Assembly (NCBI GenBank): GCA_963766005.1
Contig: CAVXYG010000010.1
Span: 23,649 to 87,648 of the forward strand
DNA from: CAVXYG01 sp963766005
GTDB lineage: Bacteria; Actinomycetota; Actinomycetes; S36-B12; GCA-2699445
Direction: 5' to 3'
Length of the DNA stretch: 64,000 bases
The position numbers and the translations under genes were made by a program. The notes under the pieces are model-generated. The model ran no database searches. It saw only the letters and a program-made list of their open reading frames with translations, and had not been told where the DNA came from. Below, piece by piece: positions 1-8,261 of the stretch. Position 1 is the stretch's first letter; every line of letters begins with the position of its first letter.

Positions 1-325
1 TCGAGCCGATCGACTCGGCTTCCCGGACGGACGTTGCCTCGACCCGCCCGACCACTGCCGCGTCCTCCCCTTCGGCAGCCCAGGCCTGCAGCAGTACGGG
101 CCGTGAGGCCCCCAGGTGCACGGTCACCGCCGTCCCGCCCAGCAGGCTGCCCACCGCGATCACCACCGCCGTGGCACGCGCCCCCGGCCATGCGGCTGCG
201 GCAGCCGAGACCGCGGGGAGAGCCAGCCACCACCAGCCCAGACCGCCTCCGACGCACCACCAGGCCAGCGCTCCCGCTCCCCAGGCGCCACCTCCGAGGA
301 GCAGCAGCGGCTGCCGCGGCCTCAT
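1..325 (-). CDS. comEC: ComEC/Rec2 competence DNA channel, N-terminal fragment
   Basis: The coding frame runs off the left edge, so only the first 108 residues are present. They start MRPRQPLLLLGG and hold two or three hydrophobic segments rich in Trp, Ala and Leu, followed by GRVEATSVREAES, the usual start of the soluble DUF4131 region of ComEC. The ATG overlaps the comEA stop codon as ATGA, so the two genes are translationally coupled. ComEC is the membrane channel that moves single-stranded DNA into the cytoplasm. The call rests on the comEA neighbour and the hydrophobic pattern; the diagnostic ComEC core lies outside the window. Confidence 0.8.
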   Translation of the reverse strand, partial: MRPRQPLLLLGGGAWGAGALAWWCVGGGLGWWWLALPAVSAAAAAWPGARATAVVIAVGSLLGGTAVTVHLGASRPVLLQAWAAEGEDAAVVGRVEATSVREAESIGS

Positions 326-972
326 CGAGGACCTGCGGTGACGAGGTCGGCGAGCTCCTGCAGCCGGCTGGGGCCGATGCCCGCGACCTCCTGCAGCTGC
401 TCGACGGTGTCGAACCCCCCATGCTCCTGCCGATAGGCCACGATCCGTTCGGCCAGCACCGGACCCACGCCCGGCAAGTCCTGCAACTGCTCCGTCGTTG
501 CGGTGTTGAGGTCCACCGACGACTCGGCGCCAGACCCCGGCGCAGCGTCGACGGCACTGCCCTGCGGCGCCTCTGGGGCGTGCAGATCGATGCGTTCGCC
601 GTCGACCAGCCTCCGGGCGAGATTCACGGCCGCGGCTTGCGCACCCTGCGCCATCCCGCCCGCTGCGGCGACGGCGTCGGCCACCCGGGCGCCGTCGCGG
701 AGCACGACGATTCCCGGGCGTCGCACCGGACCGACCACATGCACCGTCACCGTCGGTGTGGCCGATTCTGCCGGGACCGGCTCGTCGGCCGCGGGTCCCG
801 CACCGGTCGCACCGGTCGTGGTTCGCCCGTCCTCCGCGAGGGCGAACTGTGGGACGGCGACGGGCTCGGCGACGCTACGCGCCGACCGCCAGGCCAGCAG
901 CACGGCGACCGCTGCCACGACGAGGACGAGTGCCAGGACCAGGGGACGGGGGCGAGCGGGGAGGTCGGCCAC
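322..972 (-). CDS. comEA: ComEA-family DNA-binding protein
   Basis: This 216-residue protein has one N-terminal membrane segment (about residues 10-28), an acidic and Ala/Pro-rich linker, an SLBB-like domain (about 75-130, VTVHVVGPVRRPGIV) and a C-terminal pair of helix-hairpin-helix motifs (DLNTATTEQLQDLPGVG and EQLQEVAGIGPSRLQEL). That order is typical of ComEA, which binds incoming double-stranded DNA at the membrane and passes it to ComEC, encoded directly downstream. The start is a GTG with a TAGCGT -10 box ending six bases upstream, so the mRNA is probably leaderless. Whether the organism is naturally competent cannot be told from these two genes. Confidence 0.93.
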   Translation of the reverse strand: MADLPARPRPLVLALVLVVAAVAVLLAWRSARSVAEPVAVPQFALAEDGRTTTGATGAGPAADEPVPAESATPTVTVHVVGPVRRPGIVVLRDGARVADAVAAAGGMAQGAQAAAVNLARRLVDGERIDLHAPEAPQGSAVDAAPGSGAESSVDLNTATTEQLQDLPGVGPVLAERIVAYRQEHGGFDTVEQLQEVAGIGPSRLQELADLVTAGPR

Positions 973-978
973 GCGCCG

Positions 979-984
979 ACGCTA
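979..984 (-). promoter_or_regulatory. Predicted -10 box of comEA
   Basis: TAGCGT on the minus strand ends six bases before the comEA GTG start. There is no room for a ribosome binding site, which suggests a leaderless transcript. No clear -35 box was seen. Confidence 0.45.
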
Positions 985-1077
985 GACCCGCGACGCGCCG
1001 CCGAGGCCCGTGCGGACGGCTGCTGTGGAGAGCTGCCGCAGTCCCCAGCGGACTCGCGCGGCAGCCGGGGCCGCGTG

Positions 1078-1677
1078 TCAGCCGGTGCCGTTCTCGCCGC
1101 GCCGACGGGCCACCATGCGGCGCAGGTTGTCGCTGTGCCGGGCGATCACGACTGCGCCGAGCGCGACGGCGAACAGCCGCTGCGACGGCTCGTCCGCCCA
1201 GAGGATGCCGATGCCGATGAGCACGATCGCGCCGGCCACCGCCCCCATGCCGACCCGCCGGGTCACGCCGACCACGATCCCGAACACGATGAGCATCGGC
1301 ACCGCCCAGAGCGGCTGGACGCCCAGCACTGCGCCGAGGGTCGTCGCGACGCCCTTGCCGCCCCGGCCCCGCAGGAACGGGGAGAAGATGTGGCCCAGGA
1401 CCGCGGCGAACCCGGCAAGGGCCCCAGCACCGGGGCCCCACAGCCCGAACAGCAGCGCCGGGAGGAGCCCCTTCGCCACGTCGAGCGCCCCCACCAGGAC
1501 ACCGGCCCTAGCTCCCAGGGCGCGTGCCGTGTTCGTCGCCCCTGGATTGCCCGATCCGATGATGCGCAGGTCGACGCCCTGCGCACGAGCGATGAGCGTG
1601 GCCGGGTTGATGGATCCGACGGCGAACCCGGAGATCGCTGCGACGAGCAGCTGCCAAGCCGCAACGGAGTCGCTCAC
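1078..1677 (-). CDS. plsY: PlsY-type acyl-phosphate glycerol-3-phosphate acyltransferase
   Basis: The GTG start at 1677 overlaps the degV stop (GTGA) and gives 199 residues with several membrane helices. Conserved PlsY motifs are visible: GSINPATLIAR near the N terminus, then GSGNPGATNTAR, and FLRGRGGKGVATTLG with the Gly-rich acyl-phosphate loop. PlsY moves an acyl group from acyl-phosphate to glycerol-3-phosphate, the first membrane step of phospholipid synthesis. Coupling to DegV makes sense because DegV-like proteins bind fatty acids for activation. An earlier in-frame start exists but would lie within degV coding sequence without a better ribosome binding site. Confidence 0.93.
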   Translation of the reverse strand: MSDSVAAWQLLVAAISGFAVGSINPATLIARAQGVDLRIIGSGNPGATNTARALGARAGVLVGALDVAKGLLPALLFGLWGPGAGALAGFAAVLGHIFSPFLRGRGGKGVATTLGAVLGVQPLWAVPMLIVFGIVVGVTRRVGMGAVAGAIVLIGIGILWADEPSQRLFAVALGAVVIARHSDNLRRMVARRRGENGTG

Positions 1678-2528
1678 GCCGCCCCCGGCGCGACTGCGAC
1701 TGCGACCATCCCGGGCCCGGTGTGCACACCGATGACCGCCCCCACCTCGGTCTCGACGCACTCGGCGTCGGGGAGGCGGGCCTGCAGATCGCTGCGGACC
1801 GCGGCGACGCCTGCCGGCGACTGCAGATGGTGCACCGCCAGCCGCGGCGCCCGCAGTTCGGCCGCGGACTCAGCAGCGAGCTCGGCCAACCGGCGCAGCG
1901 CCTTGCTCGACGTGCGCACCTTCTCCAGAGCCGCCACAGAACCCTGGTCCATGAACAGCAGCGGCTTCACCCGCAGGGCCTGCCCGAGGTAGCGTTGCGC
2001 CGCCCCGATCCGGCCTCCGCGCCGCAGATACTCCAGCGTGTCGACATAGAAGAACAGGGAGGATCCTCGGGCAGTACGGGCGGCGGCGTCGGCCACCTCA
2101 TCCAGCGAGCCGCCCGCCCTCGCCTCGGCTGCGGCGTCGAGGGCGCCGTACCCACCTGCCATGGCGATGGTCCGGGTATCGACAACCCGCACCGGCACCG
2201 CGCTGGATCTCGCCGCGATGCGCGCCGCTTCCACGGTTCCCGAGAGCTCCGAGGACAGGTGCACCGAGACGATGCCGGTCGCGCCGGCATCGGCGAGCCC
2301 CGTGTACGCGGCCAGGAAATCCTCCGGAGCCGGGCGCGATGTCGTGACGCGCACCCCTGACCGCAGTTGCTCGGCCAGTTCGGCAGCGCTGATATCGATG
2401 CCCTCGCGCAGCGATGTGCCCTCCACCACGACGTGGACCGGCACCACCACGATCCCCGAGGACGCGGCGGCGTCCGTCGGCAGCGCCAAGGTGGAATCCG
2501 CCACGACTGCGATGCGATCCGCTCCCAT
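1674..2528 (-). CDS. DegV family fatty-acid-binding protein
   Basis: This 284-residue protein opens with IAVVADSTLALP, the phosphate-like loop with Asp and Ser that binds the fatty acid carboxylate in DegV proteins. It continues with a TSRPAPEDFLAAY segment and VVDTRTIAMAGGYGALDAA. Members of the family bind long-chain fatty acids; in Firmicutes the FakB homologues present them to a kinase. The start at ATG 2528 was chosen because a TAGGGT -10 box ends exactly six bases before it. An in-frame GTG lies two codons upstream. It overlaps plsY by four bases, which suggests shared use in phospholipid synthesis. Confidence 0.92.
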   Translation of the reverse strand: MGADRIAVVADSTLALPTDAAASSGIVVVPVHVVVEGTSLREGIDISAAELAEQLRSGVRVTTSRPAPEDFLAAYTGLADAGATGIVSVHLSSELSGTVEAARIAARSSAVPVRVVDTRTIAMAGGYGALDAAAEARAGGSLDEVADAAARTARGSSLFFYVDTLEYLRRGGRIGAAQRYLGQALRVKPLLFMDQGSVAALEKVRTSSKALRRLAELAAESAAELRAPRLAVHHLQSPAGVAAVRSDLQARLPDAECVETEVGAVIGVHTGPGMVAVAVAPGAA

Positions 2529-2534
2529 GGCCAC

Positions 2535-2540
2535 ACCCTA
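2535..2540 (-). promoter_or_regulatory. Predicted -10 box of degV-plsY
   Basis: TAGGGT on the minus strand ends six bases before the degV ATG. The start site of transcription would fall at or next to the start codon, as in leaderless actinobacterial mRNAs. Confidence 0.5.
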
Positions 2541-2609
2541 TTGCGCCGCGGGAACCGGTGATCGGCGAAAGAGGCTGACCGAGCCCTGCAGCGCGGCACC
2601 GCTGCGCTT

Positions 2610-3378
2610 GTCGACGCGGTGACCTCGCGGCGCGGAGCATCATCGGGGTGCGGCGGCTGGAGCAGGACCACGCCTCGTCCCGCTACCGATTCGACCGCGC
2701 CGACGCCGAACCGATCGACACCGCGTCACACGACGGCGCCAGCGCCCCGTCGGGCACACGGGCATGACGTGGTCGGATTTCGGCCCAGCGACGAGGCCTG
2801 CGCACGCGGCTGCCGCAAGTCTTCCCACGCCTTCGCGGCCCGACGTGCCGCAGACCTGGCGTCCGTGGCTGCAAGACATCCTGGACGATCCGCAGCTCAC
2901 CGCCGACTCGGATGCGCCGCCGACTCAGATGCTCTGTGCTCGGAGATCGTCGACGGCATCCAGGCATCCAGGCATTCGGCATCGGGGAGGGGCCCGAGGG
3001 CGGAATGCTGCACGCCTCCGGGGGCAATGGCCCGGACAACCGCCTGCTGGCGGACGACGCGACCATTGCGAGTCTGCTCTCGCTGCCCTGCCTCGGCGTC
3101 TGCGCCCCGACGACCCGACGTACCTGGCAACGCGGCGCCGGGCGCTCAGTGGCACCCACCCATCCTTCCTGCAAGCCCTGATCGCCGCCGGCGTCGGCAG
3201 CCGGCACGCGCCCGTCAGCTGGATGTGGCACATCGCAGGAGCGACGCAGGGGCGGAGCCCAGTCCACGCCCAGCCCGATCCGGCAACTCCGGCAGCCCCA
3301 CGAGGGCAACCGGACACGGCATCGCTGACCCGGCCTGCGCCAGGACATCGGCGCAACGGCACACCGGTGTCCCTGTGA
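2610..3378 (+). pseudogene. Decayed GH125 (Mug157/DUF1237) alpha-mannosidase remnant
   Basis: No single frame is open, but successive pieces in different plus-strand frames line up in order with the C-terminal part of GH125 exo-alpha-1,6-mannosidases. Near 2645-2760 one frame reads RRLEQDHASSRYRFDRAD. Near 2775-2830 another reads FRPSDEACARG. At about 3040-3100 a third reads NRLLADDATIASLLSLP, matching the family DDANVPSLLSLPYLG motif. At about 3105-3250 the last reads DDPTYLATRRRALSG and then SWMWHIAGATQG. The N-terminal third is missing and many conserved residues are changed (for example Pro and Tyr in the SLLSLP block), so this looks like genuine decay and not one sequencing error. It sits convergent to leuS. 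Confidence 0.75.
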
Positions 3379-3400
3379 CCGGACCGCCGCTGCCGCGCGG

Positions 3401-5872
3401 CTACGGAACGATGTTCACCACCTTGGGCGCCCGCACGATGACGCGTCGCGGCTGCCTGCCGGCCAGCGCGGCGACAACTGCCGCCGTCTGCAGCGCCAAG
3501 GCCTCCAGCGCGTCCGGGGCGATGTCCGGGGCGACCTGCAGCACCGCCCTCTTCTTCCCCTGCACCTGCACGACGCACGACACCTCCTCGCGCACCAGCA
3601 GCGCTGGGTCCACGGCCGGCCAGCCGGCGCGGGCGACGGACGGCTCGTGCCCGAGCAGCTCCCACATGTCCTCAGCCGTGTAGGGGGCACCCAGGACCGA
3701 CAGCATGATGGCAATCGCCTCGGCAGCTTCCCGCACGGCCGGATCGCCCGGCCCGGGGGCACCGTCGATGGCCTTGCGGGTCTCGTTCACCAGCTCCATG
3801 GCTTTGGCGACCGCGACGTTGAAGCGGAAGGAGTCCAGCGACTGCTCCGCCTCGCTGAGCAACCGGTGGGTGCGTTTGCGCAGCGCCGTGTCCCCGGCGG
3901 CCGGATCGCTGCCCGGCGCGCTGTCGACATCGCTGGCGATCCGCCAGGCGCGCGCCAGGAACTTCTTGCTGCCGGCCGGCGAGACCTGGGCCCAGTCAAC
4001 GTCGTCCTCCGGCGGCCCGGCGAAGACCATGGTGATCCGCACCGCGTCCACTCCGTGCTCGGCCAATTCCTCTGACAGCCGCACCAGGTTTCCGCGCGAC
4101 TTGCTCATCGCCGAACCGTCCATGACGACCATGCCCTGGTTCAGCAGGCGGGTGAACGGCTCGGTGAACTCGACCATGCCCATGTCGAACAGCACCTTGG
4201 TGAAGAACCGCGAGTACAGCAGGTGCAGAATCGCGTGGGTCACGCCGCCGACGTATTGGTCGACCGGCATCCAGGTGCGCGCCTGCTCGCGGTCGAACGG
4301 CGCCGTGTCCAGGTGCGGATCCAGATAGCGCAGGAAGTACCAGGAGGAGTCGACGAAGGTGTCCATGGTGTCGGGGTCGCGGCGCGCGGGACCGCCGCAG
4401 GAGGGGCACGGCACCGATGCCCAGGAATCCGCCGCACCGAGCGGCGACGTCCCCTTCGGCTGCAGGTCCAGGCCCGCGGTGGCCGGCAGCGTCACCGGCA
4501 GTTCGTCGTCGGGTACCGGCACCTCGCCGCAGTGCGGGCAGTGGACGATCGGGATGGGCGTGCCCCAGTAGCGCTGCCGCGAGATCAGCCAGTCCCGCAG
4601 CCGGTAGTTCACGGCCGCCTCGCCGGTGCCCCGCTCACGCAGGATCTCGATGATGCGGCCGATAGCCGCGTCCTTGTCCAAGCCGTCGAGCGGGCCGGAG
4701 TTGATATGCGGCCCGTCGTCGGCGGTCGCCACCCCGGTGGCTGCCGGATCATCACCGGCCGCCACCACGGTGCGCACCGGCAGGTCGAACCTCCGGGCGA
4801 AGTCCAGGTCGCGCTGATCGTGCGCCGGCACGGCCATGATGGCGCCTGTGCCGTAGTCGGCCAGCACGTAGTCCGAGGCCCACACCGGCAGCCGCTCGCC
4901 GTTGACCGGGTTGATCGCGTAGCGGTTCAGGAAGACACCGGTCTTGGCGGCCTCGGTGCTGAGCCGATCGATCTCGCTGGTTGCCCGGACCCGCTCCAGG
5001 TAGGTCGCGAACTCCGCTTCGACGCCGGAGCCCTCGGCGAGCTCGGCAGCAAGATCCGAGTCCGCGGCCACGACGAAGAACGTCGCGCCGTACAGCGTGT
5101 CCGGCCGCGTCGTGTAGACCGTCACCGGCTCGTCGCGGCCCTCGATGACGAACCGCACGTCGGCGCCGGTCGATCGACCGATCCAGTTGCGCTGCATCGA
5201 CAGCACCTTCTCCGGCCAGCCGGCGGTCAACTGCTCCATGTCGTCCAGAAGTCGGTCGGCGTAGTCGGTGATCTTCAGGTACCACTGGGTCAGCTTCTTC
5301 TTCGTGACCGGCGTGTCGGACCGCTCGCAGAGTCCGCCCACCACCTGCTCGTTGGCCAGCACCGTCTGACAGTCGGGGCACCAGTTGACGCTGCTGTCCT
5401 TGCGGTAGGCCAGGCCCCGCTCGAACATGCGCAGGAACAGCCACTGGTTCCACCGGTAGTACTCCGGATCGCAGGTCTGCAGCACCCGGTCCCAGTCGAA
5501 GGAGCACGCGTAGCGCTGCATGGATGCCTTCTGCTGGGCGATGTTGGCGTAGGTCCACTCCCCCGGGTCCACTCCGCGCTTGATCGCAGCGTTCTCCGCC
5601 GGCAGGCCGAAGGCATCCCAGCCGATCGGGTGCAGCACGTTGTACCCGCGCTGCACCCAGTAGCGGGCCACGACGTCGCCGAGCGCGTAGGCCTCCGCGT
5701 GGCCCATGTGCAGATCGCCGGAGGGGTAGGGGAACATGTCGAGCACGTACTTCTTCGGGCGGTCGTCGGCGGGATCCCCGGAGCGGAAGGGCTGCAGATC
5801 CTCCCAGACCGGCTGCCATTTGGCCTGGATGGCCGCGACGTCGTACTCGGATCGCTCGGATGTCTCCGTCAT
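3401..5872 (-). CDS. leuS: Leucyl-tRNA synthetase
   Basis: LeuS charges tRNA-Leu in the cytoplasm. The 823-residue protein has the class I HIGH-type motif as PYPSGDLHMGHAEAY near residue 50, the CP1 editing domain with TRPDTLYGATF, a leucine-specific region, and the KMSKS-type loop as AMSKSRGN near residue 600. Residues between 420 and 460 include two CxxC pairs (HCPHCGE and CPSCGG). The start at ATG 5872 (MTETSERSEYD) is favoured over an upstream in-frame codon because GATAAT ends six bases before it and no ribosome binding site is seen. It is divergent from the hydroxylase gene with only 43 bases between start codons. Confidence 0.98.
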   Translation of the reverse strand: MTETSERSEYDVAAIQAKWQPVWEDLQPFRSGDPADDRPKKYVLDMFPYPSGDLHMGHAEAYALGDVVARYWVQRGYNVLHPIGWDAFGLPAENAAIKRGVDPGEWTYANIAQQKASMQRYACSFDWDRVLQTCDPEYYRWNQWLFLRMFERGLAYRKDSSVNWCPDCQTVLANEQVVGGLCERSDTPVTKKKLTQWYLKITDYADRLLDDMEQLTAGWPEKVLSMQRNWIGRSTGADVRFVIEGRDEPVTVYTTRPDTLYGATFFVVAADSDLAAELAEGSGVEAEFATYLERVRATSEIDRLSTEAAKTGVFLNRYAINPVNGERLPVWASDYVLADYGTGAIMAVPAHDQRDLDFARRFDLPVRTVVAAGDDPAATGVATADDGPHINSGPLDGLDKDAAIGRIIEILRERGTGEAAVNYRLRDWLISRQRYWGTPIPIVHCPHCGEVPVPDDELPVTLPATAGLDLQPKGTSPLGAADSWASVPCPSCGGPARRDPDTMDTFVDSSWYFLRYLDPHLDTAPFDREQARTWMPVDQYVGGVTHAILHLLYSRFFTKVLFDMGMVEFTEPFTRLLNQGMVVMDGSAMSKSRGNLVRLSEELAEHGVDAVRITMVFAGPPEDDVDWAQVSPAGSKKFLARAWRIASDVDSAPGSDPAAGDTALRKRTHRLLSEAEQSLDSFRFNVAVAKAMELVNETRKAIDGAPGPGDPAVREAAEAIAIMLSVLGAPYTAEDMWELLGHEPSVARAGWPAVDPALLVREEVSCVVQVQGKKRAVLQVAPDIAPDALEALALQTAAVVAALAGRQPRRVIVRAPKVVNIVP

Positions 5873-5878
5873 GCCTTC

Positions 5879-5884
5879 ATTATC
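5879..5884 (-). promoter_or_regulatory. Predicted -10 box of leuS
   Basis: GATAAT on the minus strand ends six bases before the leuS ATG, suggesting a leaderless mRNA. It lies back to back with the hydroxylase promoter in the same 43-base gap. Confidence 0.5.
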
Positions 5885-5902
5885 GGGTACGCCTTCCTGC
5901 AA

Positions 5903-5908
5903 TACGAT
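5903..5908 (+). promoter_or_regulatory. Predicted -10 box of the fatty acid hydroxylase-like gene
   Basis: TACGAT ends seven bases before the ATG at 5916. Its -35 region would overlap the start of the leuS transcription unit, so the two divergent promoters may interfere with each other. Confidence 0.45.
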
Positions 5909-5915
5909 CGCCCTC

Positions 5916-6818
5916 ATGCTGGACCCAAAGGTTGTGGCGATCCCCTTCTACCTGACGACCATGGCGCTGGAGTACTACTCGACACGGCGCAACCCCAGAC
6001 CGGGCGACCGGGGCTACGGCGGCAGAGATTCGGCCACGTCGATCACGATGGGGTTGGGCAGCCTGGCGATCGGTGCCGCGTACGGGGCCCTGCAGCTTGC
6101 GATCTTCGCCTGGGTGGGCCAATTCGCCGTGGTGGACCTCGGATCCGTGGCCGAGAACACCGGCGCCAGCGGATGGCTGGCATCCTGGGTGCTCCTGGTG
6201 CTGCTCGTGGACTTCTGCTACTACTGGTTCCACCGGCTGCACCACGAGGTCCGCTTCTTCTGGGCCGCGCACGTCACGCACCACTCCTCGCAGTACTTCA
6301 ACCTCACGACCGCTGTTCGCCAGTCGTGGACGCCGGTGACGGGCACGCTGTTCTATCTGCCCATCTTCCTGCTGGGGTTCCAGGCCTGGCAGTTCGCCTT
6401 CGTCTACGGCTGGAACCTGATCTACCAGTACTGGATCCACACGGAGCGGATCGACCGGCTCCCCCGCTGGTTGGAGTTCACGCTCAACACGCCCAGCCAC
6501 CACCGCGTCCACCACGGCAGCGACAACGAGTACTTGGACAAGAACTACGGCGGCATCTTCATCGTCTTCGACCGGATGTTCGGATCCTTCCAGGCGGAGG
6601 CCGCCCGCCCGAACTACGGCCTGACCCGGAACATCACCTCCTACAACCCGATCTACGTCGCCTGGCACGAGTTCGCCGCAATCGGTCGCGACGTGTGGCG
6701 CGCACCCTCGTGGCGGCAGCGCTGGGTGCTCACGTTCGGCCGGCCGGGTGCTGCCCGGGAGCTGCTGGCGGAGTCCGGCACCCCCCACCTCGGGAACCCA
6801 GGACGCACCCCGGGGTGA
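5916..6818 (+). CDS. Sterol desaturase / fatty acid hydroxylase family membrane protein
   Basis: The 300-residue integral membrane protein carries the His clusters of the membrane di-iron hydroxylase family in order: FHRLHHEVRFFW, AHVTHHSSQYFN and PSHHRVHHGSDNEYLDKNYGG, which bind two irons. Hydrophobic segments flank them. The family hydroxylates or desaturates sterols, fatty acids or carotenoids; the substrate here cannot be read from sequence. The ATG at 5916 gives the proper N terminus, although the frame is open for 60 codons upstream within antisense leuS. The C-terminal 40 residues are hydrophilic and poorly conserved. It converges on the OctT-like gene. Confidence 0.9.
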   Translation: MLDPKVVAIPFYLTTMALEYYSTRRNPRPGDRGYGGRDSATSITMGLGSLAIGAAYGALQLAIFAWVGQFAVVDLGSVAENTGASGWLASWVLLVLLVDFCYYWFHRLHHEVRFFWAAHVTHHSSQYFNLTTAVRQSWTPVTGTLFYLPIFLLGFQAWQFAFVYGWNLIYQYWIHTERIDRLPRWLEFTLNTPSHHRVHHGSDNEYLDKNYGGIFIVFDRMFGSFQAEAARPNYGLTRNITSYNPIYVAWHEFAAIGRDVWRAPSWRQRWVLTFGRPGAARELLAESGTPHLGNPGRTPG

Positions 6819-6961
6819 GGTGGGGTGCGCGGCGGGATGCACCCTGGGCGAGATCGTGACGCGACAGCCAATCGGAGCCCTTGGGCTGACCGGCACGAAG
6901 TCCCTGGCCCCCGTCACTGACCCCTCGTCCCTGCCGCGCCGCCCCTGCCGCCAGGACGCAG

Positions 6962-7711
6962 TCAGGGGCGGCTGCCCAGCACGTCGGCGATAGCGGCTCC
7001 GACGTCGGCGTGCGTCTGCCAGCCCCAATGCATGCCGTCGGGGTTGTTGCGTCCAGCGGCCAGGTGGGGACCGACGATCGGATCCAGGTCGATGCCGGCA
7101 ACGGCGTGCTCGGCGCACCACCGCCTCGCAGCCGCCACGGCCTGGACGTGGTGGCGCTGCGAGGGATAGATGGCCGCGTCGTACGGCGCAGGCAGCAGTC
7201 GCAGGATCGGCACGTCAGGCCGGTAGGTCCGGATTCCCTCGACCATGCGGGTCAGGTAGTGCGACGTGGCTTCGATGGACAGCTGCGGCAGTCGCCCGGC
7301 GGTCCCCCGGATGACATGCGGGGCGGCGCTTCGGTAGGCGCTGCGCACCCGGCGGCGCAGGTGCCCGGGACGGATGTAGGGCATCGACTCGCGCAGCCAG
7401 GTCGGCAGTGCGGCGGGGAGTTGGTCCATCTGTCCCAGTGCCAGCACCACCGCGCTCGCCCGCGGGACGTACACGCCCCAGGCCACCGGATCCTTCGTCA
7501 GCGCCCACCAGCCGTCGCGCGCCGTCCACCCCGGCCGGGCCAACAGGTCCACAGACCAGTCGTCACGGATTCGGCGGGCCGCGATCGTGGAGTAGAGCCG
7601 CCCGTCGGTGGGTGGCACCGCCTCTGCAGGACCGTGGTAGGCCAAGGAGTCGGCGAACAGCAGTAGATGCCCCACTCCTGCATTGTGCCGTCCGCTTGCG
7701 GGACGGGACAC
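6962..7711 (-). CDS. SGNH-fold acyltransferase, OctT-like (diglucosylglycerate octanoyltransferase)
   Basis: This protein of up to 249 residues begins with HLLLFADSLAYHGP, a GDSL-variant block with the nucleophile Ser, then VVLALGQMDQLP (block III with Gln in place of the usual Asn) and ends with NNPDGMHWGW, the block V Asp-x-x-His. The overall pattern resembles mycobacterial OctT, which octanoylates diglucosylglycerate, the precursor of methylglucose lipopolysaccharides. In mycobacteria octT lies in a degV-octT-gpgP-rsfS-nadD cluster; here degV, rsfS and nadD are all nearby, which supports the call, but no gpgP is present. A GTG at 7675 is an alternative start. Confidence 0.75.
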   Translation of the reverse strand: MSRPASGRHNAGVGHLLLFADSLAYHGPAEAVPPTDGRLYSTIAARRIRDDWSVDLLARPGWTARDGWWALTKDPVAWGVYVPRASAVVLALGQMDQLPAALPTWLRESMPYIRPGHLRRRVRSAYRSAAPHVIRGTAGRLPQLSIEATSHYLTRMVEGIRTYRPDVPILRLLPAPYDAAIYPSQRHHVQAVAAARRWCAEHAVAGIDLDPIVGPHLAAGRNNPDGMHWGWQTHADVGAAIADVLGSRP

Positions 7712-7744
7712 CGCCGCCGCACCACGCCGTACCTCACACAGTTC

Positions 7745-7775
7745 TTGACAGAGTCCAGAGTTGACCGCATAGGGT
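7745..7775 (+). promoter_or_regulatory. fur-katG promoter
   Basis: TTGACA at 7745-7750 and TAGGGT at 7770-7775 are separated by 19 bases, and the GTG start of fur follows six bases later. The transcript is therefore likely leaderless, as reported for mycobacterial furA. FurA proteins of this type usually repress their own promoter; no operator was defined here. Confidence 0.6.
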
Positions 7776-7781
7776 GGTCCC

Positions 7782-8213
7782 GTGCACCACCCGAGCGATC
7801 AGGCCGCGCTGTTGCGGGGGCACGGGCTGCAGGTCACCGCGCAGCGGCTCGCCGTGCTGCAGGCGGTGGCCGACCGGCCCCATGGCACCGCAGACGAACT
7901 GGCGGAGATCATCCGCGCCGACATCGGGGCCATCTCGCGGCAAGCCGTCTACGACGCACTCGGGGCGATGGCCGATCGCGGCCTGCTACGGCGCGTGCAA
8001 CCCGCCGGATCACCGACCCGTTACGAGCAGCGGGTCGGTGACAACCACCACCACCTCGTCTGCCGGGCATGCGGCACGATGGTCGACGTGGACTGCGCCG
8101 TCGGCACCGCGCCGTGCCTGACGGCCGTCCACGACGCGGGTTTCACCGTCGACGAGGCCGAAGTCACCTATTGGGGGCATTGCCCGGACTGCCAGGAGGC
8201 AGCCACCGGGTGA
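7782..8213 (+). CDS. furA: Fur-family metalloregulator, FurA type, upstream of katG
   Basis: The 143-residue protein has an N-terminal winged helix (LQVTAQRLAVLQAV, then RQAVYDALGAMADRGLLRR as the recognition region) and a C-terminal dimer and metal domain with NHHHLVCRACG and CPDC. The two CxxC pairs fit a structural zinc site and the His cluster the regulatory site. It lies 48 bases before katG on the same strand, the classic furA-katG operon in which FurA represses the catalase gene until oxidative stress or iron shortage releases it. It begins with GTG. Confidence 0.93.
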   Translation: MHHPSDQAALLRGHGLQVTAQRLAVLQAVADRPHGTADELAEIIRADIGAISRQAVYDALGAMADRGLLRRVQPAGSPTRYEQRVGDNHHHLVCRACGTMVDVDCAVGTAPCLTAVHDAGFTVDEAEVTYWGHCPDCQEAATG

Positions 8214-8261
8214 TGTGCACGGCCAGGATCACCACCGGATGTTGAGTAACCGAGGAGAACG

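Noticed and set aside
34..1992. Long plus-strand open frame over comEC, comEA, plsY and degV
   Set aside because: It is antisense to four recognisable genes, is rich in Arg, Pro and Gly, and has no known domain; high GC removes stop codons.
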